Assembly (NCBI GenBank): GCA_949289995.1
Contig: CASEQE010000069.1
Coordinates: forward strand, 1 to 48,748
DNA from: an uncultured Peptococcaceae bacterium
GTDB lineage: Bacteria; Bacillota; Dehalobacteriia; UBA4068
DNA length: 48,748 nucleotides
Direction of reading: 5' to 3'
Every line of letters starts with the position of its first letter. Within the stretch, counting starts at the first letter, position 1. The notes under the pieces were generated by a model that worked only from the letters and a program-made list of their open reading frames with translations, had not been told where the DNA came from and did not search any database. The position numbers were made by a program, and so were the translations under genes. Shown piece after piece: positions 9,169-17,244 of this stretch.

Positions 9169-11358
9169 ATGGACGTAACCATCGAACAAATCATCGCCAA
9201 TGTAAAGAAATATAATCCGGCTTCCGATAGCGCCAAAATCTTGGCCGCTTACCAATTGGCCGCCTCCGCTCATGGCAACCAGAAACGGGATTCTGGCGAA
9301 CCGTATATCGTACACCCACTGGCCGTAGCCGATATTTTAAGCACCATGCAGATTGACGATACAAGCATTATCGCCGGTTTGCTCCACGACGTGGTGGAAG
9401 ACACCACCATACCTGCGGAAGTGATCGGTCAAAAATTTGGCAAAGATACCATGAATTTGGTAGTAGGCTTAACCAAATTAAGTAAATTGCAATTTAATAC
9501 CCGTCATGATGCACAAGCGGAAAATTTGCGTAAAATGTTTGTTGCCATGTCCAACGATATCCGAATCATTTTGATTAAGTTGGCAGATCGTTTGCATAAT
9601 ATGCGCACGATCGAGTCCCATCATTCCCAATTGCGCAAAATTGAAATTGCGGAAGAAACATTAACCATTTTTGCCCCTTTGGCACATCGTTTGGGTATTT
9701 TTAAAATAAAAAGCGAACTGGAAGATCGGGCGATCGCTATTCTGGAACCGGAAGATATCGCCAAAATTAAAGAAGAATTGGCCGAAGGAAAAGAAGAAAG
9801 AGATAAATTTATTCAGGATCATTGCCGGCAAATTCGCGAAGCCTTGGATAAAGCCTCCATTAAAAGCGAAGTAAACGGCCGCTTTAAAAGTTATTACAGC
9901 ATTTATAATAAAATGCGCAATCAACATAAAGAATTAAGTGAAATTTTTGACTTAAATGCAATTCGTGTGATTGTGGACACTGTAAACGATTGTTATGGCG
10001 CATTGGGCATCATACATACCATGTGGAAACCCATTCCAGGCCGCTTCAAAGATTTTATCGCCATGCCAAAACCTAATATGTATCAGTCGATCCATACTAC
10101 TTTAATCGCGGATAACGGCGCTCCCTTTGAAGTACAAATACGTACCTGGGAAATGCACCGTACCGCCGAATACGGTATCGCTGCCCATTGGCGCTATAAG
10201 GAAGGCACCAGTAGCGTAGCGGATTTTGACAAAAAGGTAGAATGGCTGCGGCAAATGCTGGAATGGCAACAAGAAGTGGGAGACGCCAACGAGTTTATGG
10301 AAAACATCAAAGGCGCCTTGTTTAGCGAAAATATTTACGTCTTTAGCCCTGCCGGCGACGTATATGAATTGCCCACCGGTTCTTCTTCTATCGACTTCGC
10401 CTACCGTGTGCATACCCAAGTAGGGCATCAATGCGTAGGAGCCAAGATTAATCACCGGCTTATGCCCTTAGAGACCCAACTACAAAATGGCGATATCGTG
10501 GAAATCCTTACTGCCAAAGGTAGCGGTCCCAGTAGAGATTGGTTGAAAATCGTTAAGACACAACAAGCTAAGAATAAAATTCGCCAATGGTTCCGAAAAG
10601 AAAAACGAGACGATAATATTGAATTGGGCAAAGAAGCTCTGGATAAAGAATGTAAAAAATATAATTTGGATCCTACAATCATTTTAAAGGCTGATAAATT
10701 ACGAGATTTGGTAAAACGATATAATTTTACCACTTTAGACGATATGTATGCCGCCTTAGGCGACGGCGCTTTGCGGGCGGAAAACGTCATTTCACGCTTA
10801 AAGGAAGATTACCGCCGAGAACAACCGCCCAAAGTGGAAATCAAACAAGGCGTAAAACCGGAACGACAACATATTAATCCGGAAACGGTAATCGTCAAAG
10901 GCGCAGCGGAAGGTTTAATGATTCACTTTGCTTCCTGTTGCAAGCCGCTCCCCGGAGATAAAATTATCGGCTATATCACGCGAGGCCGGGGTATATCCGT
11001 ACACCGCAGCGATTGCCCCAATGTGCGCCGCTATCAAGAAACAGAAGCCGACCGGTTAATTGAGGTAGAATGGGGCAGTAAACAAAGCGGCATTTATCAG
11101 GTAGAAATGGAAGCTACCTGTATCAATCGTGAACGGATTATCATGGATATTCTAGCCGTTATGGCCGAAACAAAAACCACCATTACCGGCGTGCATGTAT
11201 CCGTGGATCAACGTACCAATTTCGCCAGATGCTTTATTAAAATGGAAGTACGTAACCCAGATCAGTTCGACTACTTAATGCAACGGGTCTCCAGAATTAA
11301 AGACGTGGTTGAAGTACGACGCGTCGTAAACCCGGTAAACAAAAAAGAAAAAAATTAG
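9169..11358 (+). CDS. relA: Bifunctional (p)ppGpp synthetase/hydrolase Rel
   Basis: Makes and degrades the alarmone (p)ppGpp, the stringent response signal. The 729 residues show the full RSH order: HD hydrolase with LLHDVVEDT (about 71-79), synthetase with GRFKSYYSIYNKM (about 237-249) and the RFKD signature (about 292-295) typical of bifunctional enzymes, TGS domain (IYVFSPAGDVYELPTGSSSI, about 390-410), a Cys/His-containing segment with HFASCCKPLPGDKIIGY, and a C-terminal ACT domain. Both active sites look intact. It follows the codY terminator, so it probably has its own promoter, not identified. Downstream: interrupted dtd after 10 nt, then the MBL hydrolase. Rel lowers GTP, the signal read by neighbouring CodY. 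Also called rel or rsh. Confidence 0.96.
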   Translation: MDVTIEQIIANVKKYNPASDSAKILAAYQLAASAHGNQKRDSGEPYIVHPLAVADILSTMQIDDTSIIAGLLHDVVEDTTIPAEVIGQKFGKDTMNLVVGLTKLSKLQFNTRHDAQAENLRKMFVAMSNDIRIILIKLADRLHNMRTIESHHSQLRKIEIAEETLTIFAPLAHRLGIFKIKSELEDRAIAILEPEDIAKIKEELAEGKEERDKFIQDHCRQIREALDKASIKSEVNGRFKSYYSIYNKMRNQHKELSEIFDLNAIRVIVDTVNDCYGALGIIHTMWKPIPGRFKDFIAMPKPNMYQSIHTTLIADNGAPFEVQIRTWEMHRTAEYGIAAHWRYKEGTSSVADFDKKVEWLRQMLEWQQEVGDANEFMENIKGALFSENIYVFSPAGDVYELPTGSSSIDFAYRVHTQVGHQCVGAKINHRLMPLETQLQNGDIVEILTAKGSGPSRDWLKIVKTQQAKNKIRQWFRKEKRDDNIELGKEALDKECKKYNLDPTIILKADKLRDLVKRYNFTTLDDMYAALGDGALRAENVISRLKEDYRREQPPKVEIKQGVKPERQHINPETVIVKGAAEGLMIHFASCCKPLPGDKIIGYITRGRGISVHRSDCPNVRRYQETEADRLIEVEWGSKQSGIYQVEMEATCINRERIIMDILAVMAETKTTITGVHVSVDQRTNFARCFIKMEVRNPDQFDYLMQRVSRIKDVVEVRRVVNPVNKKEKN

Positions 11359-11368
11359 GAGAATCCTT

Positions 11369-11806
11369 ATGCGCGCCTTGATTCAAAGAGTAAAACATGC
11401 TAATGTTAGTTGTGGCGGCGAACAAAGATCCATTGGCGTCGGTTTGGTAATTTTACTGGGCATAGCCAAAGACGATGAAGAATCGGCTGCAGATTATTTG
11501 GCACGCAAAACTGTGAATTTGCGCATATTTGAAAATGAGCAAGGAAAACTCGACAAATCCTTAATCGATATATAGGGAGAGGCTTTGGTCGTTTCCCAAT
11601 TCACTTTATATGCAGATTGTCATAAAGGCAATCGGCCCAGCTTTGACCAAGCGGCAGGCGCAGATTTGGCGCGCCGTCTCTACCTACGATATCAAGAACA
11701 AATTGCCGCCGCCGGCATACCCGTGGTTAGCGGTTTTTTTCAAAATCATATGTCCGTAACCCTTTGCAACGACGGACCGGTAACAATTCTATTGGAAAGC
11801 AGGTAA
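11369..11806 (+). pseudogene. dtd: D-aminoacyl-tRNA deacylase with in-frame TAG
   Basis: Dtd frees tRNA from wrongly attached D-amino acids. Both halves of the roughly 145-residue protein are present in one frame: MRALIQRVKHANV to DKSLIDI, a TAG at 11573-11575, then [15 protein letters not shown] to the C terminus. The SQFTL and NDGPVT active-site motifs are both intact, on the far side of the stop. Against the family pattern SLxDVGGExLxVSQFTL the TAG takes the place of a glycine codon, with no length change. The start has AGGAG upstream. Options: a recent nonsense mutation, a sequencing error, or read-through. Reinitiation at TTG 11585 would lack the N-terminal half. TAG ends codY and rel as a normal stop nearby, so wholesale recoding is unlikely. 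Confidence 0.75.
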
Positions 11807-11811
11807 ATTAT

Positions 11812-12444
11812 ATGAACGAGACATATCAAATTATCACCGTACCAGTATTGCAGCAAATCAACAATTGCTATCTTTTGGTTTGCACCGCCACAAAAGATGC
11901 GGCGATTATCGATCCGGGAGGTGATCCGGAGCTAATTTTTCACCAGGTTGAAGCTGCCGGTTTACACATAACGGCAATTATCAATACTCATGGTCATAGC
12001 GATCACATTGGCGCCAATGAAGCTATGCAAGAAAAATATCAAGCGCCTTTGATGATACACCGCTTAGACGAACCGATGCTCTCCAGACCCAGCTTATCTT
12101 TGGCTCTTTTTGGCGGCGGCGTGTGCAGAGGCGGAAAAGCCGATCGATTGTTGGAAGATGGGGACATCATTGAAGTTGGTAAATTGACTTTACAAACCAT
12201 TCATACACCCGGTCATACGCCTGGCGGTATCTGTCTGCTTGGCGACGGCTATTTGTTTTCCGGCGACACCTTATTCCAGCTTTCTATCGGACGTACCGAT
12301 TTTCCCGGCGGTAGTTTTGAGCAGTTGCGCCAATCTCTGGCGCGGCTTTGCCAATTGGATGATAACACCTTGGTATATCCAGGCCATGGCCCCTCTACGA
12401 CTTTGGCTTATGAAAAACGCTACAACCCTTACTTACGTCCTTAA
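11812..12444 (+). CDS. Metallo-beta-lactamase fold hydrolase, glyoxalase II-like
   Basis: Two-zinc hydrolase, probably acting on a thioester; 210 residues. Seen: THGHSDHIGANEAM (HxHxDH, about 60-73), TPGHTPGGICLLGDGYLFSG with the third metal histidine and GDTLF, then IGRTDFPGG, and a late histidine in VYPGHGPST (about 190). This short form, without the C-terminal glyoxalase II helical domain, commonly follows rel and dtd in Bacillota. The ATG at 11812 lies 5 nt after the dtd stop, so it is probably translated by coupling; an interrupted dtd could reduce that. The substrate is unknown. A bidirectional terminator follows. Confidence 0.85.
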   Translation: MNETYQIITVPVLQQINNCYLLVCTATKDAAIIDPGGDPELIFHQVEAAGLHITAIINTHGHSDHIGANEAMQEKYQAPLMIHRLDEPMLSRPSLSLALFGGGVCRGGKADRLLEDGDIIEVGKLTLQTIHTPGHTPGGICLLGDGYLFSGDTLFQLSIGRTDFPGGSFEQLRQSLARLCQLDDNTLVYPGHGPSTTLAYEKRYNPYLRP

Positions 12445-12464
12445 GCTTTTGGCTAGCGAAACAT

Positions 12465-12503
12465 AAAAAGTACGTTTAGCTGTTTTAGCTAAACGTACTT
12501 TTT
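12465..12503. terminator. Bidirectional terminator between MBL gene and murB
   Basis: Perfect 17-bp stem (arm AAAAAGTACGTTTAGCT) with loop GTTTT and T runs on both strands. It closes the plus-strand island and the minus-strand dcw cluster. Confidence 0.88.
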
Positions 12504-12535
12504 TATATTTATGGCTTTTGCCAGTCTACAGCAAA

Positions 12536-13447
12536 CTAAAACTCGCCAACCATTTTAACTTCGGTAGCCAATTTTACGCCGGAATATTCGAATACCCGTT
12601 GTTGCACTTCTTCAATTAAGGCTTTAACGTCGCTGGCTTTTGCTCCGCCTAAATTAATAATAAAATTGCCGTGTTTTTTTGAAACGGCAGCGCCGCCAAT
12701 AGAAACGCCGCGCAAATGGGCCATTTCAATCAAACGTCCGGCGTGATCGTTTTCCGGATTGCGAAAAACGCTGCCGCAGGAAGGGAATTCCAAAGGCTGA
12801 TTAAAACTGCGTTTCTGAGAAAAATCTTTGATTTTGGCCATGATTTCATCTTTATCGCCGGGTTGCAGCTGCAAACGTACTCTGGTAATCACCACGGGCA
12901 ATTTAAACAGGCTACTATCTCTATAGGTAAAATGGATTTCCTCTTTCTTTAACGTCAATGGCTCGCCGTCATAGGAAACAGCCTCCACTTCCGTAACAAA
13001 TTCGCCAATGGTATTGCCATATGCGCCAGCATTCATGCGCACGGCGCCGCCAACGCTGCCGGGAATGCCTCGAGAAAATTCCAACCCAGCCAAGCTACGC
13101 TCCGCCGCCTCCAAGGCCAATGTGGAAAGCAACATACCGGCGCAAGCCTCCACCTGTTCGCCTCGCCAACAGCTGGCGGCAAAGGGAGCGGCAAACTTAA
13201 TCACCACGCCGCGAATCCCTTTATCTCCCACCAAAAGATTGGAACCGTTACCAACGACCAGCCAAGGCATATTCTCTTTATGCACTAAAGCTAAACATTT
13301 GGCCAATTCTTCCTCCGAAGCAGGAAAAACCATAAAATCGGCAGGGCCGCCAATTTTCCAGGTGGTATGCCGCTGCATGGGTTCATCCATCAAAACCGGC
13401 TGGGAAAAAATTTCTTGCAAAGCAGTAAGCCACTGGGCTTTATTCAC
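12536..13447 (-). CDS. murB: UDP-N-acetylenolpyruvoylglucosamine reductase
   Basis: FAD enzyme making UDP-MurNAc from the MurA product. The 303 residues show FAD-binding VVGNGSNLLV (about 63-72), FSRGIPGSVGGAVRMNAGAYG (in two parts, about 123-143), the catalytic serine region FPSCGSVFRNP (about 223-233) and a C-terminal FIINLGGA. The length fits type II (Bacillus-like) MurB. Start is a GTG inside the last codons of murC (8-nt overlap), so translation is probably coupled. It is the last gene of the dcw run here; in relatives ftsQ would follow. Confidence 0.95.
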   Translation of the reverse strand: MNKAQWLTALQEIFSQPVLMDEPMQRHTTWKIGGPADFMVFPASEEELAKCLALVHKENMPWLVVGNGSNLLVGDKGIRGVVIKFAAPFAASCWRGEQVEACAGMLLSTLALEAAERSLAGLEFSRGIPGSVGGAVRMNAGAYGNTIGEFVTEVEAVSYDGEPLTLKKEEIHFTYRDSSLFKLPVVITRVRLQLQPGDKDEIMAKIKDFSQKRSFNQPLEFPSCGSVFRNPENDHAGRLIEMAHLRGVSIGGAAVSKKHGNFIINLGGAKASDVKALIEEVQQRVFEYSGVKLATEVKMVGEF

Positions 13448-14828
13448 CGCTTATCCTCCTCTTTTGTTTTAAATAATCCTCGCCTAGACGGCGGATGTTA
13501 CCGGCCCCCATAATCAACAGCAAATCGCCGGGACGCACTTCCCGGATCAAATAGGACAAGGCTTCATCCATATCCGCCGCATAGCTTATATTATTATGCC
13601 CCATTTTTCGAGCCGCGTCAACTATTAAACGGGCGGAAACCCCAGGGATAGGCGGTTCAAAAGCCGGATAGATTTCTGATATTACCGTCACATCGGCAGC
13701 GCTTACCGCTTGGGCAAAAGCCTGATACATACTTTGCGTACGGGTATAACGATGGGGTTGAAACACGGCTACCAGCCTACCTTCCGTCACATCACGGGCC
13801 GCTTTTATGGTTGCCGCCACTTCCGCCGGATGATGGGCATAATCGTCGACAACTCGCACGCCGTCAACTTGCCCTAAAAGCTCAAAACGTCGTCCCGTGC
13901 CAGTAAAATGGCTTAAACCCGCCACACATTGAGCAAAATCCAGACCAATACGTCTGCCAAAAGCAATCGCTGCTAAAGCGTTGCTGATATTATGCCGTCC
14001 GGGGATACGCAAAAGCAAGCGTCCCAAACATTTTCCTCGATAGTACACGTCGGCACAGGCGCAACCGTCGGCATCATGACCGAAGTTTTTTATCCAGTAG
14101 TCCACTCCGTCGGCTTCGTCCAAAGAATACGTTACATAATCTATAGGAATTTGCTCCATCAGCTCACGGCAAATGGGGCATCCTTTGTTCATCACGGCAA
14201 ATCCATGTGCAGGCAATTGACGCAAATATTGGCCAAAGGCGGTTTTGATATTTTCCAAATTTTGATAATGATCCAAATGATCGCTATCGATATTGGTCAC
14301 AACGGCAATGCTAGGATGGAGCAATAAAAATGTGCCGTCGCTCTCATCCGCTTCCGCAACCAAATAATCGCCGCTTCCCGCCTTCGCATTGCCACCGCCG
14401 ATAGCAGGCAGCATACCGCCAATGATAATCGTCGGATCCAGACCGCAGAACTGCAGCATGGTGCCAATCATCGCAGAAGTGGTGGTTTTTCCATGAGCGC
14501 CAGCAACGCCAACGCTAATTTTAGTACTCATCAAATAAGCCAGCATTTCCGCTCGTTTATAAATCGGCAAGCCGCGGCGTTTGGCTTCAATAATTTCCAC
14601 ATTGTCCTCTTTTACGGCAGATGAGTAAACGACTACTTGTGCATCGTCTGGTATATTGGCCGCATCATGCCCTATACGCACGTCCGCCCCCTGTTCCTGC
14701 AAAGCCAGGGTAGTACGTCCGGCTTTGACATCCGATCCGCTAATGTGAAAACCCATCCCCAACATAATGTTGGCGATAGCGCTCATGCCGATACCGCCGA
14801 TTCCAATAAAATGCAAATTTTGCTCCAT
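13440..14828 (-). CDS. murC: UDP-N-acetylmuramate--L-alanine ligase
   Basis: Cytoplasmic Mur ligase adding L-Ala to UDP-MurNAc; 462 residues. Seen: Rossmann N-terminal HFIGIGGIGMSAIA (about 6-19), ATP loop AGAHGKTTTSAMIG (about 109-122), EADESDGTFL, TNIDSDHLDHY, and VVDDYAHHPAEV in the C-terminal domain. SD AAGGAG precedes the ATG; only 2 nt separate it from murG and it overlaps murB by 8 nt. Confidence 0.96.
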   Translation of the reverse strand: MEQNLHFIGIGGIGMSAIANIMLGMGFHISGSDVKAGRTTLALQEQGADVRIGHDAANIPDDAQVVVYSSAVKEDNVEIIEAKRRGLPIYKRAEMLAYLMSTKISVGVAGAHGKTTTSAMIGTMLQFCGLDPTIIIGGMLPAIGGGNAKAGSGDYLVAEADESDGTFLLLHPSIAVVTNIDSDHLDHYQNLENIKTAFGQYLRQLPAHGFAVMNKGCPICRELMEQIPIDYVTYSLDEADGVDYWIKNFGHDADGCACADVYYRGKCLGRLLLRIPGRHNISNALAAIAFGRRIGLDFAQCVAGLSHFTGTGRRFELLGQVDGVRVVDDYAHHPAEVAATIKAARDVTEGRLVAVFQPHRYTRTQSMYQAFAQAVSAADVTVISEIYPAFEPPIPGVSARLIVDAARKMGHNNISYAADMDEALSYLIREVRPGDLLLIMGAGNIRRLGEDYLKQKRRISGE

Positions 14829-14830
14829 AA

Positions 14831-15955
14831 CTATCTCCTTGATGAGTTCTCCTCAATGATTTTTTTGGCAATTTGGCAAATCTGTTCTGCAGCGTTAGGT
14901 TTTGCTAAAGATTTTGCCGCTTCGCTCATGGTATGCAGTTTTACCGGGTCATGAATAAAAGATAAGGCCTTCTCCAACAAAAGATCACTATTCAAATCGG
15001 CATCGCGAATCATTTCCGCCGCTCCTGCCGCAGCCATAGCCTGCGCATTAGCGGTCTGGTGATCCCCTGCCGCATAAGGAAACGGAATCAATAACGATGG
15101 CACGCCCAAACAAGCAATTTCAGCCAAAAAAGAAGCCCCGGATCGGGCTATGGCCAAATCTGCCAAAGCCAAAGCATACTCCATATGCTCCAAATAAGGT
15201 AAAAGTAATAAATGAGGATGGGCCGGCGTCGTTTGGCGCAATTGCTGATAATTTTTTTCACCGCATAAATGTATAATCCGTACGTTTTCCGCCAATAGAC
15301 GATCATAGGCGCCAGCGACGGCTTTATTAATGCTTTGCGCCCCCTGCGAACCGCCAGTAATCAGTATGGTAGGGATATCTCTTTCTTTGCCATCGATATT
15401 AAAAAAACGCCACGCCTCATCCCGATTCACATGCAGCACCCCTTGCCGCACTGGTAAACCGGTCAAATAGATGTGGCTTTTGGCAGGGAAAAAAGAAGCC
15501 GAAGCGGCAAACGTCTGGCAAATACCCTGCGCACGTTTGGCCAAATATCGATTGGCCCGGCCGGGATATGCGTTTTGCTCATGCAAAAGCGTCGGTATAC
15601 GCAAAGATTGCGCAGCTCTCAATACCGGAGCTGCCGCATAACCACCGCAACCGATCACAATATCTGGTTTAAATTTCTCGATATAGGTTTTGGCTTCCTG
15701 CCAACCTCGCAAATTAACGATAATTTCTTTAAATAATGTCGCCCGACGCATATGCAAACCGCTGGCAGCTACGCCTTGATAAGCAAATCCAGCGCTTTGC
15801 GCCGCTTTTTCTTCTGCGGCTGCGCCCTGTCCATCAGGGCTTTTTTTGCCGCCCATGAACATAACTTTCCAACCGGATTCTTCCAGCGCACGGGCTATAG
15901 CTAAAGCAGGATAAATATGCCCGCCGGTACCGCCGCCAGATACAATCGCCTTCAT
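14831..15955 (-). CDS. murG: Lipid II synthase MurG (GlcNAc transferase)
   Basis: Adds GlcNAc from UDP-GlcNAc to lipid I at the inner membrane face; 374 residues. Seen: N-terminal SGGGTGGHIYPALAIA, PDIVIGCGGYAAAPVL (about 95-110), HEQNAYPGRANR, the ITGGSQGAQSIN UDP-binding segment (about 193-204) and GDHQTANAQAM near residue 295. Start set at ATG 15955 because MKAIVSGGGTGGH is the family N terminus; two upstream GTG codons in frame are possible alternatives. A 119-nt gap to ftsW contains a hairpin. Confidence 0.95.
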   Translation of the reverse strand: MKAIVSGGGTGGHIYPALAIARALEESGWKVMFMGGKKSPDGQGAAAEEKAAQSAGFAYQGVAASGLHMRRATLFKEIIVNLRGWQEAKTYIEKFKPDIVIGCGGYAAAPVLRAAQSLRIPTLLHEQNAYPGRANRYLAKRAQGICQTFAASASFFPAKSHIYLTGLPVRQGVLHVNRDEAWRFFNIDGKERDIPTILITGGSQGAQSINKAVAGAYDRLLAENVRIIHLCGEKNYQQLRQTTPAHPHLLLLPYLEHMEYALALADLAIARSGASFLAEIACLGVPSLLIPFPYAAGDHQTANAQAMAAAGAAEMIRDADLNSDLLLEKALSFIHDPVKLHTMSEAAKSLAKPNAAEQICQIAKKIIEENSSRR

Positions 15956-16048
15956 AACTTTCACCACCGCCCCTTATTGTACGCGATATTGGCCATAAAT
16001 GCAAATAAAATATCTGGCCTTATGGGTCGCTTATTCTTTTCGGCAGAC

Positions 16049-16070
16049 AGGAACAAATCATTTGTTCCTG
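16049..16070 (-). repeat. Hairpin in the ftsW-murG gap
   Basis: Perfect 10-bp inverted repeat CAGGAACAAA/TTTGTTCCTG with a 3-nt loop, just after the ftsW stop. It lacks a U tract, so it may be an mRNA processing or stability element rather than a terminator. Confidence 0.5.
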
Positions 16071-16074
16071 GTTT

Positions 16075-17181
16075 TCACCTGCGACTGCGGGATAAATTTA
16101 GAATAATGCCCGTCAAGGTCAAAGTAACCACTAACGAAGTGCCGCCATAACTAACAAAAGGCAGCGTGACGCCGGTAACGGGCAATAACCCGGTAACCAC
16201 GCCCAAATTGACTAAGGCCTGAGCGGCCACCACCGAGGTAAGCCCTACTGTTAACAGAGAAGCAAAAACGCTTTCGTTTTTCACCGCAGCCGTCATGCCT
16301 CGCCATACAAAAATCATAAACACGATTACCAAAAACGCGGCGCCGACAAACCCCAATTCTTCCCCTAGGACGGAAAAAATAAAATCCGTATGCCGGCTGG
16401 GCAAATAAAACCATTTAGCGCCACCGTTGCCTAAGCCAACGCCGGTAAGTCCGCCGGATCCCAAAGCCAGCAACGATTGAATCGCTTGATAGCCCTCGTC
16501 TTTTGGATAGGCCCAAGGATTTAACCAAGAATATACCCGCTCCATGCGGTAAGGCTCCAGAATAATAGCCAAAATCGCGCCGCCAATCCCGCAACCAACC
16601 ACCGCCAGCAAATACTTAACGTCGATGCCGGCGCAAAGCATCATAGCGAAACAAGCAACCCCCACAACCACCGCCGTGGACAAATCCTTTTGCAGAATAA
16701 TCAAGCCGCACACCACACCGGTTAACCCAATGCAATAAGCGGCGCATTTAAAAGTTTTGATTTCTCTTTGCCACCCAGTAAGGATACAAGCCAACAACAT
16801 TGGCAAAGCAATTTTACTTAATTCAGAAGGCTGGAACTGAATCCCTGCGATTTCCATCCATCTCTGAGCGCCGCCGATAACCTCAATCTGTTCGTTAATG
16901 ACCATAAAAATTAACAACGCCAAAACGACTAAAAAAAAGGGCAGAGCAAATCGTTTATACCATACCGCAGTCATTTTATAGGCGACAATCAATCCCACCA
17001 GGCCCACGCCGGCGCTAACCGCTTGCCTTTTTAAATAATACAATGCATCGTTATAAGGCGGATAGGAGGTAAAATACTGGCTGGATGAAAAAACCATCAT
17101 TAAACCAAAAACCAACAGCAATAAAGCGCTAATCAATATCCACCAATCCGGATTCTCTTTTTTTTGCAACGGCCGGGCCAT
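16075..17181 (-). CDS. ftsW: Septal peptidoglycan polymerase FtsW (SEDS)
   Basis: Multi-helix SEDS glycosyltransferase that polymerises lipid II with its partner class B PBP. The 368 residues contain about ten hydrophobic helices and the family signatures GGAQRWMEIAGIQFQPSEL (about 102-120), DLSTAVVVG, LGSGGLTGVGLGNGGAKWFY (about 241-260), HTDFIFSVLGEELGFVG (about 265-281) and LPFVSYGGTSLV near the C terminus. SD AAGGAGG precedes the ATG. The position between murD and murG favours FtsW over SpoVE or RodA, although these are close paralogues. Confidence 0.93.
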   Translation of the reverse strand: MARPLQKKENPDWWILISALLLLVFGLMMVFSSSQYFTSYPPYNDALYYLKRQAVSAGVGLVGLIVAYKMTAVWYKRFALPFFLVVLALLIFMVINEQIEVIGGAQRWMEIAGIQFQPSELSKIALPMLLACILTGWQREIKTFKCAAYCIGLTGVVCGLIILQKDLSTAVVVGVACFAMMLCAGIDVKYLLAVVGCGIGGAILAIILEPYRMERVYSWLNPWAYPKDEGYQAIQSLLALGSGGLTGVGLGNGGAKWFYLPSRHTDFIFSVLGEELGFVGAAFLVIVFMIFVWRGMTAAVKNESVFASLLTVGLTSVVAAQALVNLGVVTGLLPVTGVTLPFVSYGGTSLVVTLTLTGIILNLSRSRR

Positions 17182-17244
17182 GTATATCCTCCTTGTGGCA
17201 TGGATCTGCAGTAACGATAAATTGCGATAGGACGTTGAGACGTT

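Noticed and set aside
11369-11806. TAG in dtd read as pyrrolysine or general UAG recoding
   Set aside because: TAG ends codY (9074-9076) and rel (11356-11358) as a normal stop, and no other gene in the window contains an in-frame TAG.
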